DNA of 64,000 nucleotides from Adiantum capillus-veneris (Eukaryota > Streptophyta > Polypodiopsida > Polypodiales > Pteridaceae): NCBI GenBank assembly GCA_014529385.2, contig CM043944.1, positions 172,858,740 through 172,922,739 on the forward strand. The letters are read 5' to 3'. Below the pieces are notes generated by a model. It saw only the letters and a program-made list of their open reading frames with translations. It did not search any database and had not been told where the DNA came from. This document shows positions 32,511-43,353 of the stretch, piece after piece; position 1 is the first letter of the stretch, and every line of letters starts with the position of its first letter. The position numbers and the translations under genes were made by a program.

Positions 32511-32518
32511 AGCATAGG
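32511..32518. repeat. 8-bp target duplication of the inverted-repeat element, right copy
   Basis: AGCATAGG, identical to 32295-32302. Confidence 0.85.
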
Positions 32519-32523
32519 TGCAT

Positions 32524-33639
32524 GTGACCTCAACACTATAGAAGTGTTGGTGAGTGCACGTGAAAGCCACTCACCTAGTTTTTTGGGTGTTTACAACCCA
32601 AATTTTTTTGTTATTTTTTGTCCTTTTTTCTAACCAAGCCACAGAATATGGGGTATGTGCATACACATTTCTCATTTTTCATATACACAAAGAATAAGGA
32701 GCTCTTTATTACATTCTTGGAGGTTGCTCCACCCACACAATGTGTCTTCTATTCTTTTCCTCCCTCGTACTCCGCACGCACCATGCATTTTTTGAAATTT
32801 TGATTAGAATTACAACAAGTGTAACATCAACAAGTTTGTGCTACGTTTTTGAGCCAAAGATGGATGTTTTTGGCATCTCTCACACCTGGATTTGTATATA
32901 TGTGATCCAGGACTCTATCCTTGGGTTTTTCCATGTTTCAAACGCGTTGGTCATATCAGAATTTTGTAATTCTTAGCACTGAATTTTTTGTAGAAACCTT
33001 GACATATCAAAGCTTGGTAGTTTTATTCCTACATTGTAGAGCATTGTGCGGTTTGCATCTATGGCTATGTATGGTACACTGTGGTGCTATATGAGAGGAA
33101 ATCTACCTTGATTTTTTGTATACAAGTGATGCCTTGGGATGTGACTTTTGGATTGTTACACATCCGAATGCGGTTTTGTACAATTGTGTGTGGCATTCGA
33201 GAGAGTGGTTTTAGTACGACTTTGTGCAATTTATTCTATGTATGTATTTGTAGATACAGTTTGACCTAGGTATAGCTTGCAAGTACTAGGTTTATTTTTG
33301 GATAGGTACACGTCCATAGAGCCATGCGTTTAGGAGTGAGCCAGTGTGCTAGGCTTTTGGCAGCTAATGTATACCAAATTGTGGATTTTGCTACTTAGAC
33401 ACTGAGTGTCTGTTTTTCATGCGGTTTATGGCTGAGATTTTTTGAGTTTTTCTAAGTTTACATGAGAAACTTTGCCAAATTTTTCCAAGATTCTTGCCAT
33501 GTTATATCTGCAGTGTTGCTTTTTGATGGTTTAGTGGTCGCGTGTTTGACTCCCATTTTGACAGGTTTTCCCAGCCTTGTACACACATGCTACAACGATT
33601 ATGCACCAAGCTAGGGATGTGCTATTGTGCATAACATTT
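32524..33639. other. No gene seen
   Basis: T-rich sequence without a convincing ORF. Confidence 0.4.
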
Positions 33640-34414
33640 CCTATTCACATTGTATAAGGTCTTGGGCTCATTTAGGAGTTCCAAATTGTATAGGCTAAAG
33701 GGCTTAGCTTTATCCCATAGTTGAAGGGCTTAAAGCCCAAAATTATAAAAGAGCCCTATGATGAATGAGAAGTCGTTCTTGGGTGAGCTCTCTTCTTTGT
33801 AGAGTGGATGGTCATGAGGCTCACAAACTTTCCATGCCCGTGTAGCTCTTGATCTCTAATAACCAAATGCACGTTCTTTCTTATTAGTCTTCTTTGTTTT
33901 GATTGTGTGAAGTGAGATTATATTGGTGGGATATTAGATCTCTAATCCCTTTTTAAGTTAATCTCTTCTATCCACACCATTTTCCATGGTGTGTGAAAGC
34001 TATACCTTCCTTCTCTTTCTTTCTATCTCTCTACAAGGTGTGTGGTTAGTGTGTGTGCATACGTAGTAGCATTGAGGGGTTGGACCGGAATGGCCACACT
34101 AATGCAAAGTAGTTATGGTGATTGCATGCTTGTGTAGTTGTGTGATTAGGAATTGTGATTAGGGTGATTGATGTGAGAGGTTAATTTTAATCATATGATT
34201 GTGTGCAAAGTGATTAGTAAGTAGGATTGTGTGGTCGATTAGAGGAATCCCCTTCCATGGCTTCTCTCTATGATGGATAGAAGGATCCCTTGAATCCTCT
34301 GTTTCGATGCATCCTATGATGCTCGTGCCTCCAAGCACTAGCCGGATTGCCGATCCACAAATTGATAATTTTATGTGGATTGCGGTTAGGCCGTCTCTAC
34401 AACACCTCCCTACA
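33640..34414 (+). repeat. LTR (left border uncertain) of a tRNA-Asp-primed element
   Basis: A TATA box (TATAAAA, 33744-33750) and an LTR-like end (CCCTACA at 34414) lie before a primer-binding site. The left border is a guess, since I found no clear TG start with a partner copy. No matching LTR is visible elsewhere in the window. Confidence 0.5.
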
Positions 34415-34416
34415 TT

Positions 34417-34434
34417 TGGCTCCGTTGCCGAGGA
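34417..34434 (+). other. Primer-binding site, tRNA-Asp type, mutated
   Basis: TGGCTCCGTTGCCGAGGA differs at two positions from the common plant tRNA-Asp site TGGCGCCGTTGCCGGGGA. It starts two bases after the inferred LTR end. Confidence 0.7.
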
Positions 34435-36860
34435 TCAAAATCCTAAGCTAGTGAGAAGAGGATGTTTAGAATAGAGTAATTTCACTACTAATTTTATCAG
34501 TGTTGAGTGTGTGTAACTCAAATTAGTGTGATGTGATGAGATAAGTGCAAGTAATTCAAGACACTTTTTGAGTTATGAATACCCCAAACCCCTAATTTCA
34601 CCCTCAATTTCACTAATTTTTCATTAACCATTACTAATTTTTCTTTTTTTCTATGCTAATTGTACTAATCCCATGCTAATTTTTGACTAACTTTGCTAAC
34701 CTAACCAGTAACCTTTGATGTGTAATGTATGTGAAATCCCCTTGTAAGAGGTGGAATCATCACTCTAATCAAGTTCATGTGAAAATTTGTATCTAATTTG
34801 ATGATTTGAGTGTTTGATTTTTGACCTACATTGATCAATTTTTGGGCCAAATTGAAGATGCACACATGTGTGCAATGATGCATGGTTGCGTGGATCAAGG
34901 AATAGATTAGAATGCATTGATAATGTAAGTGCACTAACTTTCTCAATTGAATTCTTGATTGCTTAATGTTACTCCAATGTGTGCTAATGACTTTCTAAAA
35001 CTAGGTGTGTAAATCAAGTCACCTTCATTTTGTGTCTATTTGAATGAATTGGAGTGAAATTGATGGTCAATTTTGACTAATTAATGATGTGTGTGTCAAG
35101 ATTAAGCTTGATTTGCAACAAGAAATCATGTGTGTGTAAATATCAATGTGTGTGTAATGCAACAAAGAGGAAAAAAACTACAATAAATTTCAAGTTTGTA
35201 TGCACCTAATCTTGAGTGCATGCATAGAAATTGATGGAATTGATGATATGTGAGTGTACAATCATGTAGTTAATGTTTATGTTAGAAAAATTCAATTATT
35301 GGATTGAGTATGTGTACCCAATTGAAGATCACTTGATTCAATGATTGATGGTCAATTGGGACACCAAAGTGCTTTTTGATTGTGAAATTGTGCATCAAAT
35401 TTGTGTGCAAACATTAAGTATAGGTCTAAATGCATTGACAATTGAGCTTAAAATGGTCTTATGTGCTTGATTTTTGAGTGTGATCATTTCTTGATTAGGT
35501 CAAATTAGGGTTAATTTTAAAGAAATTGAACATGCATGCATTCATATTTTCTTGATCGAGTGTGAAATTTGAGCACTGTGATGTGGAATTGATGGATTTT
35601 TTGCATATAGTTTTGGCTTAAATTTGGGTGTGTATGCCAATCAATGGCATGTGCAATCTAATGTGAATGAATAATTGGTATTTTTTACCAATTATGATGA
35701 TGAATTGGCCAAAACATTGATGTGTGTGTCACAAAATTGGCTCAAAGATTGAGATAGATCACTCAATTTTGGATATTTTTAGTGTATTGCCATACTAATA
35801 TTGATCGATGTGATGAACATGGCAAAGATGTATTGATGTGTGTGTGGTTGTCCTCAAAATTCACTCATGTAGCCATGCAAATCAAAATGTCAAATCCAAT
35901 TGGATTTTAGTGATTTGGGCAATTGGAGATAAGCATTTGATGTTGCAATGATTTCTAAAGTGAGCTGAATTGGGTCAAGGAAGTTTGATCACTCAATTGA
36001 AGTGTGTGCATTACTCAACTGAAAGATCTAAAATCGTTTTTAATACATTAAGCTCTTCCAATCAAAAGTGTACATCAAGGTATCCCCAATTGGAGGTATA
36101 ATCGATCAAAAGAAGGATTAATATTGTGCACAATAGGATGAGAGTTTTTAATGAGAAGTTCGCTTAATTTTGCTTAAGTTTTGGTCAATTTTTGTATGCA
36201 TTATCGAATGGCACGGGGAAATTTGTATGCTTCAATCCAAATCTAGCTTGGGTTCAAAAACATTTTCATATAGATTTGCAAGCCTCCAAATAGTTGTTAT
36301 GCATGCCAAGAAAAGGTAGGTTGGGTGCACCTCTCTCCTTCTTTCACGAGCTTCCGATTGTTGTGCACATGAACACACACTTGGCCACCCTGTATGACAT
36401 ACACCTGCGCACACACCCTTGTCTTGATTATTGGGTCTGCATCTCCTCTCATTGCTCTGTAAGCCGCATATACCCACACACCCCTTCCTAGTTCGTGGGA
36501 ATGTCCATTAAAGGATGTTTTTTTCAAAAAAACAAGATTAATTCAAAAGAAACACCCACCCTCTTGCTCACTCTTTGTCACATGCTACAAACATGGCCTC
36601 AAATGCCCTCTCACTGAATCCCTGCCTTATAACTTGGAGCTCTGGATCTTGTGCAGTTAAAACATTGCACCTGGTCCACCTGCATGCTTTCCAAGCCTAT
36701 TTCACCCAATTGCCCCATGCACAACGGTATGCAAGGCTTGCAAGTTTATTGGTTGCTATTGCCTGAGTTTAACGCACATACCAATACACACACAAGAAAT
36801 TTGTGGGTGGGGCTCTCATGCATTCAAGGCACTACACTCGTGCAAGTCAAAACATACACA
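34435..36860 (+). other. AT-rich noncoding, probably leader of the LTR element at 34.4 kb
   Basis: From 34435 to about 36200 the sequence is rich in TGTGTGT, GAATTG and TTGATG words, has no ORF of note, and lies where gag should be. From 36200 on the composition changes to C/A-rich, suggesting a border. No gene is recognised. Confidence 0.35.
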
Positions 36861-36886
36861 AACACACACACACACACACGCACACA
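36861..36886. repeat. (CA)n microsatellite
   Basis: Short CA run with one CG interruption. Confidence 0.8.
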
Positions 36887-37779
36887 CTCATGAGCAGCTA
36901 TGAGAAAAAACACACCACAATGACCACACACATACGATTTTGCCCTGCCTTAGCAGTTGGCTTATTCATGAAGCAAAAATTCCACTATCCATTGGGCGCC
37001 AGTCAACCACACTTATAGCCTACCAATACATCTATTGCCCACCATTCTAGTTAGACCTGCCAATGGCCCTTTTTTGCCATGCTTTTTGGCTGCTTTTAAT
37101 GTGCCACCTGGCTCACACACCCACACACGCTCATAAAACCTAGTAAAATTGTGCTAAAAACCAATCGAGTTGCAACTTCCTTACGATCACCTGCAGGCAC
37201 TAACCCCACACACCCTATGTCCTCCTCTCTCTACCTCAAAATGCTACAGCTTGCACTGTTGTGGCCCTGCCGTGTTGACCTATTTGCACACCATACACAC
37301 AATGTGGGCTGGCATGTCATACACACCTCTAATTGCTGTAGCGTTTGCGCAATCTATGACATAGATGGCGCATGCTCTTGAACACGCACACACAACCATT
37401 TTTAGTGAGTTTTTTTATGCTGCTACAGACTTTGTCATCAAATTTCTTTGCCAACTTGATGGATCATCACAGCTACCTATGATACTACCATAAATGCTAC
37501 CATAGATGCATTTATGATACTACCATAAATGCACCATACAATTGTAGATCTTCGCCCACCTGCAGAACACAATCTAGTGAACCCACACACAAATTGACCC
37601 TGACTAGCCATATGCGCTCTTTTAGATAGACCATAACTCATGCAAAGTCACAAACAGCCACTATTAGGAGAAATATGGATTTGCATGGGCCTTGTAAGGA
37701 ATCCTAATTTTTAGGGATTAAGGCTAATGTTGTGTATGGTTAAGGGGACAAGGGCATTGAAGAAGGTAGTTTTGCATAG
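36887..37779. other. No gene seen; short local repeats
   Basis: Around 37475-37540 the words GATACTACCATAAATGC and CTACCATAGATGC repeat locally. Nothing else is recognised. Confidence 0.4.
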
Positions 37780-38070
37780 GCTTTTCTAGCCTTTTTTTAG
37801 ACAAATGTAGGATGTGGCCCTAAGAAGTTACTTTCTCTCTCTATCCTTTTTTTAGACAAATGTAGGATGTGGACCTAAGAGATTACTTTCTCTCTCTAGC
37901 TTTTTGAAAGGGAAGGAAGTATAGGGGTGTGGCCATATCAACAAAAACGTGTGTCACTAAGAGCCAAATGTAGGATGTGGACGTAAGAGGTTACTTTCTT
38001 TCTCTAGCTTTTTGAAAGTGAAGGAAGTATAGGGGTGTGGCCACATCAGCAAAAACGTGGGTCACTAAGC
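37780..38070. repeat. Nested direct repeats (56-bp and ~108-bp periods)
   Basis: The motif CAAATGTAGGATGTGG starts near 37802, 37858 and 37965. The first two lie in a 56-bp repeat unit. A longer unit of about 108 bp, from that motif through TTTTTGAAAG and GTGTGGCCA to CACTAAG, occurs twice (about 37858-37964 and 37965-38072). It is directly upstream of the gene-like region starting at 38399. Confidence 0.75.
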
Positions 38071-38398
38071 GCCACAATTTAACCTTTTTTCAAAAAGCTC
38101 ATTTTTACTTAAAACTCCCTCCCAACATATATACATATTCAAAAATCATTTTTTGACCCTTTTTTTACCTACAAGCTTTGAAAGTCCATTTTTTCAAAAT
38201 CTTTTCTTCCAAAAAAGTTAAAAACACTTTGTTCTCTCCTCCTCCTCCCTCCTCTCTCCCTCCCTGCCCCTACCTTCCTCCTCCTCCCCAATCTCTCCCT
38301 CCGTCCCCGCTCCCCCCTTCTCTCCTCCCATCTTCCTCCCTCTCCCTCCCCCTCCCCCTCTATCTTTTCATCCTTTGCTTCCTCCCGCAACAGCTACC

Positions 38399-41262
38399 AT
38401 GGTGCTTACGGACATCACAAATCTTTTGCTTCCACCAACACGTACTCCGCACACCAAAAGTGTGCATATTTGCTTGCCCACGGCATTTGCACCAAAGGCT
38501 GCATGTGAGGGTGATCAAAGGTCATCACAAGAACGTCGCGCCGCCAGTGAGACGAATGTTGACATTTGGATGGACGGCCATTTGTATCCTTATGATCCTA
38601 TAAACCGCTTCCATCCATCCTTTAATAGCCTTTTAACATTTTTCCAATATCTTAGGAGGGGAGAAGCAGGCTTGTTAGGCTATTACAAGCGGTTGTGTAT
38701 GGGTGCAGGTGCTTCTTTGCATATGTGGATGCACGAATGCAAAGCTCTTCAGCTCAAGATGACGGCATTACAAGATAGTATTTCCTCTTTGGAGAGGGAG
38801 GTTGAAACTCTTCAACAAATAATGCAAGAAAATGATTCCCACATTATGAAGCTTGTCAACACCATCACATATTTGAAAGAAACACCCCTTGGTGCAAGGG
38901 AACGCAAGCGCATTTATTCATCCATTGAAACCCTTGCACATTTGGGTGGAGCACGCAAACGACGAGTGATAGTCACAACGTGATTTGATCTTTACCTGAA
39001 TGATACATTTTTACTTCACACTATTTTCTAACATTTATCTTATTGGTTGCTAGAAACTTCATCCAGGGGGCATGCAATGGAACAAGCCACGATGATTGAG
39101 TCAACCTTCTCACTAGTTGTCTCAATATCCATGATGTGATTTCTATCTTACAATCACCTGGAGGTAAGCACATTAAGGATGCAGTCACCAAGGACCTTAT
39201 GCGCAAATTGAGAAATATGGTTAGTGAAGATGACATGCAACAAGCTTGTGATGAGACAGGGATCAGCACCAAAGCCTACCAGGCTATTTCTTGACTCCTA
39301 AAAGTATGCCCTCAAAGAGCGTGGCATTGTGGAAAACCTATTTCCCGTTCCACACAAGGCCAACCTTGCAAAGAAGGCCACAAACAAAGGTGTGTTCTCC
39401 TGCATTGGGGCATACCTACACATTGAGGACACAATGCCAACTTTGCTTTATGCTTCGTGCACAACAAAGGCAAGGGGAAAGGTAAGAAACACTCCATAAG
39501 ACCTTCGGAGAAGGACTTTCCTTACACAATGTGGAATAATATTTTTGTGGACCTTAGAAGGCTTCAACAAGCCATGTAGATTTTATGAGTTACCTGAAGA
39601 AGGTGACACACTATACTTCTTTCTTTTGGCTATGTTCTTTCATAGAATTTGAAGTATAAGGTCTTGCCACGATTTATTTTGCAGTGTTCGGCACAAAGGT
39701 CACTTTTGTGCTAAAACTCGATGAGTGTCAAATAGTAAAAGGCCAAAGGTTAGAGAGGCTAAGTGTCACTCTAACGAATGAGGCCCTTTTGGAAACCAAG
39801 CAAAGGGATTCACTCGATCCATCTCCCACCCCGTCTTTTAGTGTGCAATCAGAGAAAGACATTTGGTGGTTGGGTGCTATTGAGGTGCCCAAAGAGACCA
39901 ATGGAGTAATATCATGGATTTTTTAGAGAACTCCATGGATCACAAAAATAATACACTCTCAAATTGCAGATGAGAAGTTGGAGGTTGAGGGTTTTTGTAG
40001 CTATGATGTGCAGTGGCACTTAGGTGGGGACTTGAAGACCATAAGTGTTTGCTTTCCTTCAAACAAGGGGCCTCTTCTCTCATGCCTTGTCCATTTTGCA
40101 CTCGAGGGTACAAACCTAGCAGACAAAAATCACACAAGAGCTTTGCAAAGGTTGGTTCAATGCTTCCATGTGAAGGGGATGGAGAACAAGGGTTGGGCTG
40201 TCATGATGTCGGAGATGAAGACAGAGAATGGGAAGTGTTTATTTTGAGATGTTCCATTTCCTCTATTGAATGTACATGTTTGTACATTACACGCATTCAT
40301 GTGCATTTTTTATAGGCTATTGAAGCTCCACATTGACTATGCTTTCACAATGAAGCCATTGAAAAAGTCCTAGGAAACGATCAAAAGGGTGGAGGCACTC
40401 TTGAATTCCATTGGTTGTCGAGGTGGAAATGTGTCTATTGTTGCTTCAAGAAACACAGGGGAGGCCCATGAAATTTCCCATCAAGTATCAATGAGTGAAC
40501 AAAAAGCCAAACACTTTTTGAATAAAGTAACCCAAGGAAAGCCAGGTTGATATGATGCTCAAAACAGCTCCAACTAGCAGGCAAGTAACCTTTGGGAACT
40601 TTGTGAAGGAGTTATGCAAAGCTCCTATTGATAATGATTCAAATGGCGAGCTTGCAAACAAGCATAAGCAAGTTTGGACACATTTTGATAGAATGGTCAA
40701 GCTTATGGCCTTACTAGCACAACAGAAGAACAACGCCAATCATTTCAAGAAGCCTTGGTGGATTTTACCAAGGTCTTCACCCTTTCTTGGGGTGAAAATA
40801 ACATCACACATTACATGGTAAGCCATGTTACGTGGTGAACTTATTAAAAGGGATTTTTTTCATTAAATAATGTGGATTGTTTACTCATGTGAACAACATA
40901 TCTTGTTTGCGCATGGTGCATATTTTATGCACAAATATGGTTCGCTTGAGATTTTTAGCACTCAAGGCATGGAGAAGTCCCATTATCGAGCAAGGGGGGT
41001 GTACTTCAAAAATACTCGACATGGTGGTGGAATGGTGCAATTCAATTATTTGGAGGAGATGTTTAAGTGGTTTTTTTGCACAACATTTGCTCGTAAGCTC
41101 ACAATGGAGCATGCGTGACAATCCAAGATTGCTAGGGAAGTGCGGAAATGGAGTCGTCAAGAGCACAAGAACAAGTGGCAAATATCGCAAGGCCCCGCCA
41201 AGCATGCTGCATGGCACCAATGCACAGTGCGACAAGGGTCTAAATGGATTCTACATGAGTGA
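38399..41262 (+). pseudogene. DDE-transposase-like gene, decayed and probably intron-containing
   Basis: A series of plus-strand frames reads as one gene. The N-terminal ORF (38399-38983, 194 codons) ends in a coiled coil (LQDSISSLEREVETLQQIMQ). A plausible short intron (GT near 38982 to AG near 39051) leads to NMVSEDDMQQACDETGIS and SIRPSEKDFPYTMWNN. After an acceptor-like TTTATTTTGCAG (39673-39684) comes FVLKLDECQI (candidate Asp, 39720-39722), then LGGDLK (candidate Asp, 40029-40031), a CPFC motif (about 40090), and near the end MEKSHYRARG (candidate Glu, 40972-40974) with TRHGGGM. This D...GGDxK...CxxC...EK pattern resembles DDE transposases, but I cannot name the superfamily. Frameshifts (one near 40036) and stops break it. 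A TGA ends the last recognisable piece at 41260-41262. Confidence 0.55.
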
Positions 41263-41356
41263 CTACACGTGAACACAGGGTCCAACTCTTGACATGTTTT
41301 TAGAAAAAAGTTTGGTCCAAAATTAGTGTGGACAGGGCCCTTTTAAAATGGGCCCT

Positions 41357-41365
41357 TATAAATAT
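41357..41365 (+). promoter_or_regulatory. TATA box upstream of the histone-like gene
   Basis: TTATAAATA lies in the context GGGCCCTTATAAATATT, about 60 bp before the ATG at 41423. The surrounding 60 bp loosely resembles the promoter of the minus-strand gene at 44879. Confidence 0.45.
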
Positions 41366-41422
41366 TACATGCTCTCATAAATCACTCATTTCTTAAGCAC
41401 AGGTGAGCTCTTACCATACCCA

Positions 41423-42319
41423 ATGGCGTGCACCAAACAAATCGCAAAAGAGAATCTGCCTTCCAATCGAAACACCCTCCAAGGATGTGAGAAGCTGGCA
41501 TGGCTTAAAGGCACAAGAAAACGGCCATGAACACCTGGCCATTCCAGGCACTCTTCTAGCAGTGGGCATGGTAGTCAGGCCCAGGAGACATCGAGCGCAG
41601 AAGAGACTTCACCTGCTCAACAAAAAACACCTTGACATAGAGTGAAGCAACACGCCCAGCATTGGCGAGAAGAGTAGGCCCAACAAGCACCAGAGTCTGA
41701 TAGGGAGGACCCGTCATGCCACAATTCGCAAGCAAGACCATCTAGAGCTTGGGTGGTCCATACAGATACCAAATTAGAGACAGAGCCACCATGGTAGCGA
41801 GTTAATATACCACGCACACACCGGGTGCCCGTTGGGGGGAATATATTGTCTCATGTCTAGGGAGCTCTCCCCATAGCACAAGATCGGGAGGCAAGGAAAG
41901 AGGATGACTCTAAAGAGGCTACAAATCTAGCCTCAAAGCATGTAAACAGGCGCAAATGAAAGTTTTTCAAGAAGCCTAAACGCCGCCAACCAACAAATGT
42001 GCAAGTGCCCCCAAGGCAACCTCGGTGGCGTCAGAAAATAGCAAGGGCATTTGTAGAAATCCGGCACTACCAGAAGACTACGGAGCTTTTAATTTGACGC
42101 GCCCCCTTTGCTTGCACGGTGAAGGAGGTGCTTCAAAGCTATGGAAATCATTATAAGATTCAAGCAATTGAGCTGGAGGCTATTCAAGAATCTACAGAGG
42201 CCCACATCATATCGGTGTTGGAAGATACCAACCTATCCACCATACATGCAAAGAGAGTGACAATACATCCAAAGGATATGCAGCTTACATGCCGATTGCG
42301 ATGGGAATTTAAGCATTAG
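41423..42319 (+). pseudogene. Highly diverged histone H3-like gene
   Basis: The start MACTKQIAK (41423) matches the universal H3 start MARTKQTAR. From about 42011 the histone fold is colinear with H3: PRWRQ (H3 HRFRPG), EIRHYQKTTELLI (H3 EIRKYQKSTELLI), VKEVLQSYGNHYKIQ (H3 VREIAQDFKTDLRFQ), IQESTEAHI (H3 LQEAAEAYL), EDTNLSTIHAKRVTIHPKD (H3 EDTNLCAIHAKRVTIMPKD), and the end at RLRWEFKH*. Helices and loop 1 have the canonical H3 length with no insertion, unlike typical CENH3. The fold frame has TGA codons at 41957-41959 and 42095-42097, the latter replacing an arginine (CGA to TGA). The region between the start and the fold (about 41530-41940) is not colinear with H3 and holds either an intron or a long divergent tail. 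It is surely derived from H3; whether it was captured by an element is inference. Confidence 0.8.
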
Positions 42320-42530
42320 CCAAAGTTACACGTCCTTTTTTGTATTGCACACCCTTCTCTTTGTAATCAGATCACTTTGCAATGACAAAATTATTATAAG
42401 TTACCTATTGTCTTTGTCTAATGTCTTCATAGTCATTTGGCTTTTCAGACTATCCATATATTTTAAGTTAAGTGTTTTTGGCCATGAAGAAGCAAATTTA
42501 AATCAAATATCAATAGTTTTTGTAACCTAA

Positions 42531-42668
42531 GGGGCAAACAAGGCTAGCAAATGAAAAAAAAAGGGTGGCCACAAGGGCGTGCAGGTGAGCCATCCAAAAT
42601 TGTTGGATGGCTCACCTGCACGCCCTTGTGGCCACCCTTTTTTTGCATTTGCTAGCCTTGTTTGCCCC
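42531..42668. repeat. Foldback palindrome 1 (~138 bp, loop 5 bp)
   Basis: The left arm runs 42531-42597 and the right arm 42603-42668, with loop AATTG. The arms are near-perfect complements, centred on GAGCCATCCAA/TTGGATGGCTC and including GGGTGGCCACAAGGGCGTGCA. Weaker pairing continues outward over GTAACCTA/TAGGTTAC and beyond. Confidence 0.93.
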
Positions 42669-42852
42669 GTAGGTTACTAAAACTGTTGATATACAGTGAA
42701 ACCAATTGTTTATGCAGCATGATACTAGATTTTTGTACTGTCCAATGTGATTTGGCCTTTTAGTATAGGGAACTAGTATGTTGAGTTGAAGGAAGGCATA
42801 ATGTGCTTGAAAAGTTAAATCTTATGTTCATGTCAGCTTTCCCAGAGTCCTA

Positions 42853-42993
42853 GGGGGCAAACAAGGCCAGATAATGCAAAAAAAAGGGTGGCCACAAGGG
42901 TGCGCAAGACATCCATCCAAAAATTTCGAATGAGGTATCTGCGCACCCTTGTGGCCACCCTTTTTTTGCATTATCTGGCCTTGTCTGCCCCCC
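42853..42993. repeat. Foldback palindrome 2 (~141 bp)
   Basis: It has the same architecture and shared words (GGGGGCAAACAAGGCCAG, GGGTGGCCACAAGGG, GCGCA) as palindrome 1, but a different central part (42907-42938) that pairs less well. It starts about 185 bp after the end of palindrome 1. The DNA to the right of each palindrome is also similar (about 42695-42750 versus 43020-43075). Confidence 0.9.
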
Positions 42994-43353
42994 AAGATAC
43001 CAAAAAAAGTTTAGATTAAGTGAAAGAAAACCTTGATGCAACATGACAATACAAATTCCACTTCTTTTCACTTAGATGTTTTCTGTATTGTCCCCAGAAT
43101 TAAGGTAAGTTGAAAGCAGATATCACGTGCATCCCACTTCTGCTGGGTTGTTACTTTAAGCAAATAAGACACAACTTATTGAAACACATCACCAATTTCA
43201 GCAATTTACAAGATTGAGAGATCACATTGACAAGAATTTAGAAGATAGAGAGACCGTTCAAAGTATATTTTATTGCTTCTAAAAAATTGATTTTACATCA
43301 TACATCTGAGGAGCTCATAGTTTTCTTGACCATTTCTTGGCGCCTCTTTTGTG

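Larger units (their letters stand above)
31756..32523 (-). pseudogene. Gag N-terminus remnant, relative of the 8699-12358 gag
   Basis: The start codon lies at 32523-32521. The first four codons (MHLC) are followed by a 208-bp insertion (32303-32510 plus duplication), after which the frame resumes SGSVLEDNHIGSVSVYTGTH, closely matching the intact gag start. Further on, SRLKETLNRDTRPEHGTSN and EGGGNINFPF (about 32050-31960) match the intact gag at about residues 80-115. A stop lies near 32059. After about 31900 the similarity fades, and the ORF ends at 31756. No capsid domain remains. Confidence 0.8.

Noticed and set aside
38178-38398. Proline-rich extension upstream of the transposase-like N-terminus
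   Set aside because: It is a CT/CCT-rich pyrimidine tract. The ATG at 38399 follows it and gives a better-composed protein, so I treat the tract as 5' UTR or promoter.
41423-42319. Assignment of the H3-like sequence as CENH3
   Set aside because: Loop 1 of the fold has the canonical H3 length, without the extra residues typical of CENH3, and the C-terminal part follows the H3 pattern IHAKRVTIxPKD. A long divergent tail alone is not enough.
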